Numbered from the stretch's first letter, positions 48,851-62,480 are shown. The stretch is 64,000 bases of DNA from Acorus gramineus (GCA_030737835.1 CM060850.1:28183385-28247384), one strand, 5' to 3'. A program made the numbers and translations. The notes: generated by a model not told the origin, from the sequence alone.

Positions 48851-49914
48851 GAAAATGACTACTTATGTTGTAAAGAATGTAGAAGTATCATCAATTCAAA
48901 AAACCACATATAAAATGTAACAGTATCTAGTCTTACATTTAGATATTGATACAAACAAATCAAAATTGTGTAAAATGACATTCAATCCATGAATAATATT
49001 CTTCTTTAAGCATTTATAACAAAAAAACACAACACAATTCGATTATAAATCCAATAATGACCAACCTGATCGGATAGATATTGATGTGAGACCCAAATCG
49101 AAAAAAAAAACCAGCTTCCGTGCCTTCCAAGACCTCAAAAGTATAAATTCGGATCTGCTCCCACGTGTTCTTCAATAAACAAAATCGAATCCGATTTTCA
49201 AACTTCGGTTAAAATTGTTGATCGATTATCATAATCGAATAATGGTGAAAAAAATATAGAATCTGATCCCACCTGTTCTTCATAAAAAAAATAGGTTCGG
49301 AATTCATTAATCGATCGGTTTTTAATGGTGAAAATACAAACAGGATTTCAGAATTGATTTCATTCCACAATCATAGGGGATCAAAACCGTCCAACACATT
49401 TTAGGTAGTTATTATCTAAAGGGTAAAATGGGTAAAGATTTATTGTCATCTTATGGGGCTTGTGATGGGGCCTATGAGTTGAGGCCTAAATAACATTATT
49501 CGAGTAAAAAAATTAGGGCACATTTTCACTTTAGGGCATCAGTCATGAAATTTTCCTTGGCGGGCTGGGTTTATTAACTTGTGGGCTTTTTTTTTATTTT
49601 TTTTTGGTGGATGACTTGTGGTGTGGTGGGCTTGGTTGGTTATGTGCTTGGACTTCTTAAATAAAAATAAGTTAAAGCCTATGCTAATAACTTGACAAAT
49701 AAAAATAAAATTATGGGTCTACTAATACTAATATATGAGTATATATTAAAAAAATAGTCGGGTCCAACGGGTTGGGTCGGGGCGGGGTGGACCCGGATCC
49801 GACCCATTTGTATGTTTGGGTCCAAATCAGGTCGTGTATATTACACGTGTAATTGGGTCCGGGTCAGGTCTGGTCCGGGTCTGGACTCGACCCGTTGACA
49901 GACCTAGTTAAGTT

Positions 49915-50814
49915 TATATCTTACAATTCATTTTTGAATAACAAAGAAGAATTATAGTAGATTTTTTATATCTTACAACCCCGTTAGCTCGTTGAGGGTA
50001 AAAAGAGACAGCGCGCCTAAAAAGATAGACAACATATATTTTTATTTTGTGCACATATAATTTCATGATAGTTTTATAATTCATGTAGCTTGTATACGGA
50101 TATCATGGCAAAGATTAGAGTTATACATACTGCATTATAAATTAAAATGTTTTATAAGAATCAATCTTAAGATTTGAAAGAGTAGGAATTTTATATTCTT
50201 TATTGAAAATTTTGTTCTCTATGTCAAAATAACAATATTTGTAGAACCATGTAAATTTTTATTTCTCAACTTCAATTCACTACGATGGTGATACCTAGAT
50301 AGTTTTTGAAAAACATAATATAAAATAAAAAATATCACCATTTTGTATTAAAAATAAATAAATAAAAATTGAAGAGGGTGTGGTCCCAGGGCTTGCTTGT
50401 CCGTCCAATGCATGCACCGCCTTTCACCCGTAGCCGAGTCCCGAACCACTCTGGTTCCGGATCGGTTCACACGCGAAAACAGTTGTACTCCCCTCCACCC
50501 CCGACAGCGGGACCCACCAATGCCGACAAATACAACTCACCTGTCTACGTAACTCCCGCGCGCTTTACGTGGAAGTCCCACGTAATCAGAAGATCTCCAC
50601 CGTGGACTCTGTGGACCCCACCAGTCTTGACCGATTAACGTCTTTCATAACACCCGTTGAATCGGTGGTCTCTTAATGTGGACCGCGACCGCAAAAACGG
50701 ACCGACGTGAAGAGAGAGAGAGAGAGAGATTTAATCCAGTTTAAGAAACCAAAACCGAAAGTCGCGTCAATCAAACGCGAACACCTACCTCATCGTCCGC
50801 TTAGGAGGTCAGTC
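49915..50814. other. VAD1 promoter region and 5' leader
   Basis: AT-rich to about 50370, then GC-rich promoter sequence and a leader carrying a GA repeat (about 50709-50729). The 5' leader ends at the ATG at 50815. No separate gene was seen. Confidence 0.5.
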
Positions 50815-53800
50815 ATGGCGGTCGCGTCTCCTAACAGGGATGAATCCATCCGCTCCTCGCTTTCCGCGGCGAAACTGGACGCCGACGCGGCGTCGGAGAC
50901 CTCCTCCGTTTGCGCGTCCGATCGGAACTACCAGTCCGACTCGTCCGTTCACCGTCGGAGGGACGTCGATGTCCAGGTGATCGATCGATCAATCGATGCA
51001 TCTCTTTTTCTTTTTTTCTTTTTTGAAATTATTTACGGCGATTTGGAGGTTTTGTTGAAACAATCGGTGTGTGTGGTTTGGTTGTGATTATTTGTTATAG
51101 CCGCAGGTGATTTCAAAAAGTGAGGAATATAGGATGCTGTTTAATCTGCCGCCGGAGGAGGTGAGTTAGATATCTGATTGAGTGATGAACTGTTTGGTTT
51201 GACTTAATCGAATTCATTTATTTATTTGTTAATGTAAACGGAGTTTAATATTTTCGGTACAAAAATTGAATTAAAAGCTTTTTGTTTCTATTTAGATTGT
51301 CTGACCTACACAATGTCATGATTGATATGATGATCAAGTTGTTTTTTGAATTTGTTCGAAACATTCATCAAAATTGGATTGTATAAGCTTTTCAGTTTCA
51401 AATTTTAATGTAACATCTGTTTGGGGTGGGGTTTTGATTTTGTGATCATCTATGGAAGCTTTTCTGATTAACGATCAGATTTTGTAACACTACTTTGAGG
51501 GAATTTATTTAGCAACATTACAAACTCACTTTACATGAATATTGGAGTTAGCGCCTTTTAGGTAGTTTAAAATTAAAATTTTGGTGCTTGTGAGAATTTT
51601 TGTAACTCTTTGAAGAATTAAATCCTACAAAATCAGTCAGTCAGTTTACTGGATGCTTGGTCTTAATCATCCCTATGGAATGGGTGGGTTTGGCAATTTT
51701 GATTATCTATGGGAGTTGATTTTGATATCATTAAGGTTTTAGTCATGTTTGCGGTGAAGCAAAATATGTCAAGCAAACCAAGTTGTGTGGGGGTGTCCTT
51801 TGCCACATTCACTTTTTTGGTTGCTAATTGCAGGAACATGTAGGTTGAACAACCTAAAATGATTGGATATGCTTGTCAGGGAAATCTCTTAGCCTTTGTT
51901 TGATATCGATGAGCATTTACGGATTGTTTGCTGTCTTATTTGATCAAATTCATGAAAAATTAAAAAAGAATAATACAAAATTGGTAAAAGGCCATCACCC
52001 AGAGAGGATCATGAATGGTAGTGTTATTTCGTTTTTACTAGAAAAATTCATTAATTCTAAAAAAATGTGATTGAAGCACAATGATTTGTGAGCCTTTTTT
52101 TTTGTAGTCCAAAAAAATGAATGATGACGTGAGACACTGCTTTATGATGAAATTTTGTGATTATTGATATTATTTTAAAACTTTGGTGATGTTTGTTACC
52201 TGATATAAATTTGGAGATTCACTCTGGGTTTAGTATTTGACTTCTTCATTCATTACTGAGAATCTACAATTTTGTCTTTGCATTCAGTTACATGCATGTA
52301 ATTCAGCTCTCATGTATATCTATTTATTTTATTGTTAAATTATGAGCAAAAGGGCATGCATTTATTTATGCATGTCTTTGTCCTCTATGTTTGCTTCATC
52401 GCTAATTTGTTTCAAATTAGCCTATCAGGAAATTGGTTGGAAGTTTATCGTTTATATGAATTAGGTTGAAGATATTTCATTTGGACATGTCAACAAAACA
52501 ATCGTCATGTCACTCTTATATGTAGGTCCTTGTTCAAGACTTCAACTGTGCTCTGCAGGAGAACTTTCTTCTACAGGTACTCTATCAAATTATTTTGAAG
52601 CTATTTGGCTATTTCTGTTTGATTTCAAAGGAAAATTTAAATAGGAATTCTTGACAGCTTTCATTCTTAATTTGTACTCTTCTGATTTAAAAGTAACAAA
52701 CTGATCTTTTATGTTCATTATCTAGGGTATAGTTTGTTGTGTCTTTAACGGCATTGAATAGTGAATAGAAAATTCAATTTTGTTTCTGACTTGTCTGTTT
52801 GCAGGGCCATATGTACTTGTTTATGCATCATATTTGCTTCTACTCCAACATATTTGGTTTTGAGACAAAGGTACTGAATTCTGATTCTTGACTAGTTTTT
52901 GGAAATGGGATAAAGCTAGTTGAATTTTTTATATTTATTGTAATTTATGCAATTATCATAGTGATATGTATGCCTCCTTGGGGTTTCTTTTTATTTCCCT
53001 TTTTTGAAGATAGCTTGTTTTGAAAGAGGACAACTTTTCTTTTGCAAAAAAAATGATGGGATGTTGTTGCTGTTGGTGATATGCATATGGGTTTATTTTC
53101 AAAGATGCGCCGACACACTATTTAAACACTCACAAGCTTTATTAGGTGTGGAATCTGTATAGTCTCACAGAAGTTGAGCACAATAAGCAGTTTCTAACTT
53201 TTGATTTAGATTGTATTCATGCATTGATTTGTGGAATTGATTTAGTTTATTTAGATATTCTCTTATTTGATGGAAACCGTCTTTTTATTCTCTCATTTAT
53301 GTGCTTTGTAACGCAGAAAGTAATTCATTTTTCTGAAGTCACATCTGTAAGGAAAGCCAAAACTGCAGCGATATTTCCTAATGCCATAGAAATAATGGCA
53401 GGGAGAAAAAAGGTAATTTACTGTTCATGTATTTGAATGGACGTGCTATTGTGGTCAAGTCTTATATCTTCAAGACTACAGCTTTCCTTGGGTGAATATT
53501 TGCATTGCACATTGTATATTTTTTACTTTCTGCCTGTAATGTTTTCCATAAAGCCTCACTCCATTTTAATTTGGCAGATTTTCCTTGCATCTTTTTTATC
53601 CCGTGATGAAGCTTACCGGCTCATTATAGATAAATGGTCACAGAGGAATACTGATGATAAATCTCTCCCAGATGATCAGGTCTGTCTTTCCTGACTTGTA
53701 TCACATGTTCAATCAATCTTCTCATTTGTTTGTTTATATAGTTGAACTCCATCACTCAAAACCAGTGCTTCACACACACAATAAATTCTAGATGAATGGG

Positions 53801-56800
53801 GGCCGTAATGGTTAGGCACAATAAATATAGCTGTCTTCATTGGATAAAGAAAAGGTAGGGGATGAAATAGAATAAGACCGTAATCTTTTAAACGATGAGC
53901 GAGCCTCAAACCTCTGACTGACTATGATTTAAGTATGCATCAGCCTCAGCCCTCAGTTTTCTGCCCCATTAGCTGTTTATTTGATGTGCCTGAAGGTGTA
54001 GATAGTATGTCCCTAAATCAGATACCTCCTCCAACATGTTACCAGGTCTTTTTGGCACTCCTAATGTAGCCACCTATCCCACTATTATCTTTGAGTACTC
54101 TCAAAAGCTATCATAACCCTGTTCTAGCCCATATGAGAAGCCTCATTCATTCCCATAGCTGGGTGCACGGGCATATGCCCTGCCAAGGTCACCACCCTAT
54201 TGAATCTTAATGTTTATTATTAGCATAATAAAATGTTGTGTATATGAATATACAAAAAACAACAAAGTCTTTACATAAAAGAATGGGCCGGTCATTTGGC
54301 TCTATAAATGTTCACTTCTTTCAATACATGTACAGTGAACATGTCCATATTGTATGCAAACCGAACTTTGGTTAGTCAACTAGCACCACCCTCTCCATAA
54401 AGGAGGTCAGGGAATCAAACCCAAACCCCGGGGGCACCAATTTTCAAAAAACATGTCCATATTGTCGTCATTCAAATTTGTTTTAACCTATCTATCCCTT
54501 GTCTTCTGAGCCCCTTTTAGATGATCACATTGTTCCTCTACGCAGTGCACCAATTAGATTCCATTGCAAAGGGCAATCATATCGCTTCTCTAACCAGTGC
54601 ACAATTTTGCCACATAAGTATAAAGCATGTCAAGCAATTTTCCCTCATCTTATCATCTAATGGAGCATTCTAGCTTTTCATGAATATACTTATTCCTTAT
54701 TCTATCATTTCTTTTCTTTCTAAATTCTACTTATCCATCTCAACATTCTCAGATCTCAACTACCCCCATTTTCTAGATTTCTCAACTGCCCAACAGCCTG
54801 ACACACAAAGCAATGCTGGCCTTATGTTGGTCACGAGTATGTGAATGTTTTTTTATGTTGTTTAGTATGTAAATATTTATTGTATCAGGTACACATTGAA
54901 TTGTGCCTCTTATATTAAATTATTAATCAAGTCATTAGTCTTGCCAATTTGCCAATGCAGAACATGTATTTTTCTCAATGTTTTTTTTCTCTGTTTTTCC
55001 ATTGATGATCTTAGGCCCACACATTGGGTGTCTCACTGTTTCGGTTCAATAGCTTTTAGTGTTTTCATGGGAGAAGGAGATTCAGTTTCACAGCTATAAT
55101 GAACAAGTTTAGCAAACTATTGAAAATGTTACCATAAATAGCCAAATGAGTAAGACTTTTCTTAAATATGAACATCATCTTAAAATTGCTTTTTCTAGAA
55201 TTCCCTCTTTTATGGGGGCATCCATTGATGTTCAGCCTGGATATTTTAGTTCTAGTGGTTTCTTAGATTTGCTTTCTACCTCAGGAGGTCAAAACTGTGA
55301 CCGTGAGCCCTGATAATGTTCCTGTTACATTTGGATCAAAAGACTCCCAAGAATTGACAAATGAATTATCTTTGGATGAAAGGTATATCCATAATGCCCA
55401 AATGTTTACATGGAAGGGATTTTCTTTGGAAATTGATATTGCTGTTTTCTGGTATTAATTTGTCAGGACTAAGGATCTTCAAATTCTAGAAAGATGTACG
55501 GCTACATCCAGTGGAGAATCTGACATTGTTGTATCAACAAATTTCTCACTTCCGGAGAATGGAGAAGAAGAAATCATTGTTTGTTCCTCTCCCCCAGAGC
55601 TTTTGAATTGGGAACCTGAGGATGTTGTTGCTCCAAAGGGTTTGTGCATCTTTACTGCTATTGAATCTTGACCTGTGAGCTCTGGTTGTGTATGTTTATT
55701 GATGCCCTTGTCATGAATGATTTTGTTCTTGGGTCTATATTTTTCTTGTTTGTGCTATCACTTTTATGTATGCTTTTCTGTTCTTTCCTTTTTACTGCAG
55801 TACCTGCATATTATACATTGGTGGCTGAATCAAAATTTCGGGTAATGTATATTGTTCATGTTACTGTATGTTCCGGGTTCTGCAAAATAGTTTTCATTAA
55901 TTTGAAGTTTCTCCGTAGTTTATGAAGAAACTGGATTTATGGATCAAAGCATTTGCAGATTTCTGTGGAGGATTTCTTTGCTCTGTTTCTCTTTGACGCC
56001 GACTTTGTTGAGAAGTTCCGTAGAAGATGTGGAGACAAAGGTAAATCATACATAGGCACACCATTTTAGTTTACCAATGAACAAAATTGATCATTGTATT
56101 TGGCATATTTCCATCCATGTCACATGCATCTCAATGTATATGTTAATGCTGTTTCATCTTTCAGATTTCCAGTGTACTACATGGAACAAGCAAAAGCAAT
56201 CTGGACACACCCGTGACCTGTCATTTCAGCATCCAATTAAAATATATTTTGGTATGTCTTTGTATGTTAACGGTTTATGAATTTTTCTAGTAAGGTTATA
56301 ATGATGGGAATATTACTATATATCTTTACCTTTTTGAGGTTCCACTTGATGTTTTATTTGATAAATTCTAGTTGTATCTAAGGTGCAAGGTATGGCCACT
56401 GTCAGGAGGTCCAGAGATTTAGAGTATACAGAAATAGGTAACCAGCATTTGCTTCCCTTTGCATTTGATCATAGGGATGGAGATATACTTGTAATTCTAT
56501 ATGTTAAAACTGAGGTCGCTTCTTGCCTTTTGCATGTTGCTATTATATATTTTTTTGGATGAGTGCTATTATATTATTGTTTTGTTTAGCATAAATCTAT
56601 GAAATTGATTGAGGCCCGGATTACTGATGAATTGGCGTTTTAAATATATTTGAGCTTTTTATACATGGATCCATATTTGAAATTTTGAATCCGATAGTTT
56701 TATAATATTAAAGGGATATGATGTCACTTCTCATATGTTGTCTGTTAAAAGATGTTGAAATTGGAATCTGACACTTCATGATTAAGTCAGTTGGTCTGTC

Positions 56801-59800
56801 CTTGCTCATCATATGTGGTATGCCCGTTCTGAACAAAGAGCCATTGGTTGCTTGCTAAAAGTTCAATGAGTGATATAAGTAATAATTATTGGAAAATGAA
56901 ATATTTTGGAAGTACCAAAAAAATCTGCGCTCAAATCATGTTGTGAAACAATTGTATCACAACAGTGTCATATAAATAGCAATCATTGGAAGTTGACCTT
57001 TACATTATATGAGGGAGAACCATGGATGCAGATCCTTACAGTTAAGCAGTGTCATTGCATTTCTCCTTTTTCCAGCTTAATGTCCTCAGTCAGATTGTGA
57101 AAATTCCCCAGGTAGTAATTTTAGATGCTTGTTTGCCAATTATATGTGCTTTATTATTGTTGTTGTTGTTGTTCATATTCTTCTTTTTGAAGCATTAATG
57201 ACTTGTGGTGTGGTTATCCATATCCTTCTGTTGCATGGTATCTCCATAATTGATTAATGGAAATTCATTTCCATCCCAAAATCATTGGTCATGCAGTTTC
57301 ATTTCCACTCTGTTCCTTTTTCTGGTGGCAACCTCTCGGCCCTCCCCGCAGGCACTTCTCACCTGTTCCTCCAAACATTCTCATCCCCTCTTCTAAAGGA
57401 AGGCAAGATGAGTTGGTCATGTGGAAGAGAGTATTGACAGATTCTGTTCCTAGAAAACAAAATTTTAATGTGTAACTGGGTGGCACTGAGATATGGATTA
57501 GTAACAATTTGAAGAAATCCAAGCCTTGCAGTTTGTTGAGAGCTTGAGACTACAAAATGAGGACATGACACTTAAAACAGAGAAAATAAGTCAAGACAAC
57601 AAATGCATTGGGGAAGAGGAGATAGCTAGTGACATTCCCTGAGTGATGATGCAACTGACCTAGAAACATCAACAAATGCGCACTAAGTGATGGGTTCTTT
57701 TTCTCTCTCTCTGGTTGTCATGAGGAAAATTAAGTTTTCGCGAATTTTGTAATGGTCGAAAAAGAATGCTTGGGCAATTTTGTTGATGACTTGATGTTGC
57801 TCTACCAATGGCTTATTTGTTTGTATGAATCTTTTATGCCTTTTACATGATGGTGTTCATGATTCACTGGTTAAAAAAAATTAAGGAAGGTACTGGTGAT
57901 GTTTTTTAGAGCTATTATTTTTGCTATTTTGGAATTATGTTGTGCATACCTCTGTAAAATGCTCCATGTTATTGTTGGATATCCCTGCCAGACTTTTGTT
58001 GCTTGATATGCATGAGTTTGGCAACTTATATGGGTATCATTTTGTTTTTCCAGCCATTTGGTGGTTGAGACATCACAAAATGTAAGTGATGTGCCATATG
58101 CGGATTATTTCCATGTTGAGGTATGATGCCTAACCTTATACTGCTATAGCATGGTACCTTTGGGAATTTATATATTCTTGATTTTTTTTATGATAATTAT
58201 GTGTGATTTTAATGAAGTATTGGGCATAAAGTTCTGCAAAGTATGAGTGTCCACCAGAGAAAACCAGTCTTACAAAGTGGCTATTATTTAATTTTTAAAG
58301 GGAAGATTTTTTTTTTTTTTTGTGTGTGTGTGTGTGTGTGAAATTCTCAAAGGGAAAAATTTTTCTGTAGAAACTGTATGTTTGTGTGTCCACCAGATGT
58401 CTTTTTCTTTCATCTGTGTAGTTCGGTTGTCCCTATCCAACTCATACAGTAGTAAATTCGCATTTAGCACATGCGATAGTCCAGTCTTATTCAACACATA
58501 CATTATTTTGATAAATGTATATCCAGCAACTCGTACAGTAGTACATTTAATATTCGCAGTTATTTACATCATATATTCTTCATAAAATATGATACTCGAG
58601 TCAATCTGAAATATCTTTACATCATTCTTTCCTGTGTTTTTTATTGTTTTCTTTAGGGATAAGATAGTACATTATCAATACATTATCAAAACTGTTGCCC
58701 TTTCGCAAATACAACCATTTGTCATTATGTTAGAGAGTTCTTATCTTTTGTATCACAGGGGATATGGGATGTGGAGGAAGACAACAGTGAAGAAGGTTCT
58801 TGTTGTATTCTGCGTGTGTATGTAAATGTGGCATTCTCCAAGAAAACCATGTGGAAAGGTATATCTTCTCGATTACCTACATTCATTCAGTTCCATCAGA
58901 GGTGTCTTGTATATGTAACCCGTCTGGGGAGATCAATTATACATGATTTATTATTAATTATTCAGAAATTTAACTGAGTTTAGTTCTAAATTAAATTTGC
59001 TAGATATAGTGTGGAGTCATGGTGTTCAAGAGCTTGATTGTTGGTCTCTTGATTAGCCTTCTTTTTAAATGGATGTTGGACTCTGTTTTCAACATACTTG
59101 CCTATATGCTTAAGTAGTTGCATTAAAGAGCTCTGGTATCTTAGCACACCTTTGATTTGAAATAATGGTTATCCAACCTTGTTTAGAACTATTCAATGTA
59201 GAACGAGAAGATGCCTTTTGTTTTTATATAAAGAAAAATGCATCAAAGTGAAAGTTAAGACAGATACTTGGCACCCCCAACCCAAACACACACACACACA
59301 AAAAGGAGATTAAAATTGTCCTGATATTCTAGTTTAAGCGGGCACGGTAATTCTCCTTTATCCTGCCCAACCACACCAAATATCAAAAAGTTTAATTCAT
59401 TGTGTTATGTCATGTGGGGCTTACTGATAGTATATCTTGCATATCATGCGAGGGACTGAGTTAAACATGGCCACAATTCAGCTTGCTGATGCATTCAAGT
59501 GCTTATTACTACTAATTAGACAAGACATCCACTTTAGGACCTATAAATATGATTTAAAATTGCTTTCCAATCATGGAAAGAGAGTCCTACTCAGTTGCAT
59601 CCCACTGAATATGTGGATTCCCTAGTTTGTTCATATTGGGAGCTTGGTTTGGGTGTCACACTGTGTGGAAGATTATGGGAATGTTGGATTGCATTGTTCC
59701 TCTTATCTTGACGGTTAAAATGTAAATTTATTTTAAAAGTAAAACAAAACAATATGTTTGTTTGTGAAAAAGTGTGAAATGACATTTACACCATGTTCTT

Positions 59801-61688
59801 GGCATTTGATTCAGCAAATTGAATTTAGTGAAATCAGAATTTTCTTTTCTTTTCAAAATTTTCTTGGATGCGGTTCATGTATGGTTATTTTGTCGGAAAT
59901 TTTATTATCAGTTGAGTGACATTAGTGTTTACAGGAAAAATTGAGCAGTCTACAATTGAGGAATGCCGAGAAGCTTATGCAATTTGGATAAACATGGTAT
60001 CCTCTTCCTCCTAATTTATATCATCTCTGATGTTCCACTCTTTACCTGTACTCTGTATGAGCTTTACAAGGAAGCTTATCTAGTGTTTTGAAATTGTGAC
60101 AGGCTCATGAGTTTTTGAAGCAAAAGAAACTGTCAAAAGTAAAAGGTTTGTCTTTTTAATATTTGGATTCATTTACCTGGAAGCTGTCATGGTGCTTTGT
60201 TAGATGAAAGAATGTGTGAAATCTTATTTAGCTGCTGAATGTCTCTCATGCTCAGGAACAACAAATCATGCTGCTGATTTGGTCCAAGATTCTGATGTTT
60301 TGAATGGTTATATTGTGGTTGAGGGACCTTCACAGAGGACAAACAGTCTGAAGTCTCCAAGGAACCAACAGTGTGATTCTGTGAATCTTACATCACGGTT
60401 TGAAGATCCTGCAAGAATTGGATTGGGCGCTGTTACTTCCATTGCTTCTTTCACAAGAGAACAATGGTCCACATTTTGTTCTTATTTGAATGATCGAAGT
60501 CACTCTTCTCTGATCCTGGTGATTGCCTTAGTGTTGGTCGTCATGCAGGCAAGTGTTCTCTGGCTCTGCAGATAATAATTGTTTCTTGTCTTAGCCTTTG
60601 CATTGCACCACATAGGTAACTGGAGGTGTTGTTTCCAACTTTGTAGTACATCATGCACAGCTAGCTATATCTATGATTCTTTGTTGTTGCCTATAAATTA
60701 CCGAATTAATTGTTATGAAATTCTTATGGACGATAGGGTAATACCTCATGCTAAATGTTCTCTGTCTCTGCAGATGATAATTGTTTCTTGTATGATGGGC
60801 CTTTGCATATGCATCATTTAGGTAACTGTAGGTGTGGTTTCCAACTAAGTAATTATCGTGCATGGGTATATTTGTTAGTCGTTGTTGTTGCCCATAAGAT
60901 ACCTAGTTAATTGCTATGAAGTTCTCATGGACAATAGAGAAACAGATTCATACATCCACTTCATGTTCGCCAGATTCAGATGCTTGGGCTGTTGGAGATT
61001 ATTTTTTCCCCTAGATTAGAGACCATTGGTGTGTTACCTCTAAAAGGAGACTTGAATCAATGTATATTCTAGTAACTGCTATACTTCAAAGATTATGCTA
61101 TTGCACCCTTAATTGAGCATAAGCTAATTCACAATAGATTCCCTAAAATCTCCCATATGTGCAATGTAGCCCACGTTATAGATTTAGTCCATTGGCAGTG
61201 GTTGTATCAGGCACAATAAAAATGATTTTTTTTTCTCAACATTTATAGTGTATTTTAAAGATAGCTTTCTAAATATTTTTGTTGTTTTTTTACCTTTTTA
61301 GGGTCTAATACTGTCTTAGTCATCTACATAACACATCTCTTATGTTCCAACAAAATATTTGCTCTGTTATCCCTTCTGCAAGATGGTTGTGATGAAGTTA
61401 AATTTCTGTGTAAAACATGTCTATTCCCTGAGAACATTTTTTCTTCCTATGCAGCTGACCGTCCTCATTCTGTTAACTAGAACCCCACAAGTCAATATAG
61501 TACCCCAAGTGAACACCTTTAACAGTTTCAGTAGCGACAAAACAGATGCCGTAACTTGGTTGGAGAGGCGTGTCAACCACCTAAAGGAGGATATGCTTAT
61601 GGTTGAATCCAGGTTGGAGATCATGCTGCACGAATATGCTCTGTTGAGGGACCATCTGCATACGCTCCAGAAACTGAAGCACAGATAA
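50815..61688 (+). CDS. VAD1: GRAM and VASt domain membrane protein (VAD1 orthologue), 18 exons, 623 aa
   Basis: VAD1 restrains cell death around the vasculature in Arabidopsis; GRAM plus VASt proteins resemble the Lam/GRAMD1 sterol-transfer family at membrane contact sites. Exons: 50815-50976, 51101-51160, 52526-52576, 52805-52870, 53317-53412, 53578-53679, 55285-55382, 55467-55639, 55801-55841, 55959-56040, 56165-56251, 56383-56437, 58054-58120, 58759-58858, 59935-59996, 60103-60145, 60256-60548, 61455-61688; total 1,872 nt. GRAM spans about residues 60-165 (EYRMLFNLPPEE, GHMYLFMHHICFYSNIFGFE). VASt spans about 270-448 (YYTLVAESKFR, SFQHPIKIYFGARYG, SDVPYADYFHVE, QSTIEECREAYAIW). A membrane helix lies near 530-553 (SSLILVIALVLVVMQL), and a C-terminal coiled coil (WLERRVNHLKEDMLMVESRL) follows. 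Exon 12 was started at 56383 because only that acceptor keeps phase and gives the family's VYRNSHLVVETSQ. The intron after exon 17 is GC-AG. Confidence 0.93.
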
Positions 61689-62480
61689 TATGCAGTAGTA
61701 TTTTATCCATATTTCCTGTAGGGAAGTTGTAAATTTGCCTGGTATAGTTATGCCTTGGTTATGTAGAACTCAACTAAATCAATCAGCTTAAAAAGAAAGT
61801 ATAGGAAATATTATAGGAATGTTTATTTAAGAGACAAATATGACGAAACTTAAAACTAAAAGTTCTTGTACATAAATAATGATGTAATGAATTGACCAAT
61901 AAATTTGAAAAAATGGCTGAAAGCAACCATCAGTGCCAAAACTGTGTGCATCAACTCTTTAATTAGTGAATACTAGTTTTTATCAAAACATTTTCTTTTC
62001 TGTTAATGAGGTATCGAGTCTTTGAACAAGAAGACCTTTGTAACTACAAGTGCTTTGAAAATCACATTGCATAAGCTTATCCCAGATTGCATAATGAGAA
62101 ACACAAGCTTATTTTTACTTGTATGCTATAAGAAAACTTAGACTTGCATACAAAATAATTAAAAATTTAGCTATACAAAATAATGACAACTTTGAAAGAA
62201 AAAAAAACGAGTATGATCTGTACATGCATATCCTCTTGTGACTTGTGATCATCACAGTTCAAGAGATCATCTCATTAAAAAAAAAAAAACTATCATCTCC
62301 GCATAAAATGCGTGATGTCCTTCTGTCATCATTCTCATATTATTAAGAAAGTACGAAGTGTCAATTTCTTATAAGAATTGTTTTTTTTTTCCTTTTTGGT
62401 AGAAAGGCGCATGTTATATGTTTTTTTATACTTGAAAACATTTACATTTAGTGGGTGAGATTCACTCACCCCAAATCTAT
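61689..62480. other. VAD1 3' UTR and intergenic DNA
   Basis: The first part is probably VAD1 3' UTR. The rest is AT-rich with an A run at 62278-62290. Nothing else was seen. Confidence 0.5.

Larger units (their letters stand above)
46929..49906 (-). mobile_element. hAT DNA transposon, non-autonomous, with 8-bp target duplication
   Basis: The ends are TAGGCCTGTCAATGGGTCGG on the left and, complementing the right, TAGGTCTGTCAACGGGTCGA. The flanks are GTTCAGTT (46921-46928) and GTTAAGTT (49907-49914), an 8-bp target duplication with one mismatch, as expected for hAT. Clusters of GGACCCGGACCCG/GGGTCGGGTC repeats lie inside both ends, the usual binding sites of hAT transposases. The only transposase part left is a BED zinc finger (47133-47371, minus strand); the catalytic and dimerisation (hATC) regions are missing. 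The smaller relative at 25435-26365 shares its ends and flanking AT-rich segments. Confidence 0.88.

Noticed and set aside
56372-56382. TTCTAG at 56366-56371 as the start of VAD1 exon 12
   Set aside because: Gives the wrong phase to exon 13 and an early stop; the acceptor at 56381-56382 restores the conserved VASt sequence.
60204-60255. In-frame ATG at 60204 as the start of a separate gene
   Set aside because: The region from 60256 continues VAD1 in phase after CTCAG, and the upstream bases are intron sequence.
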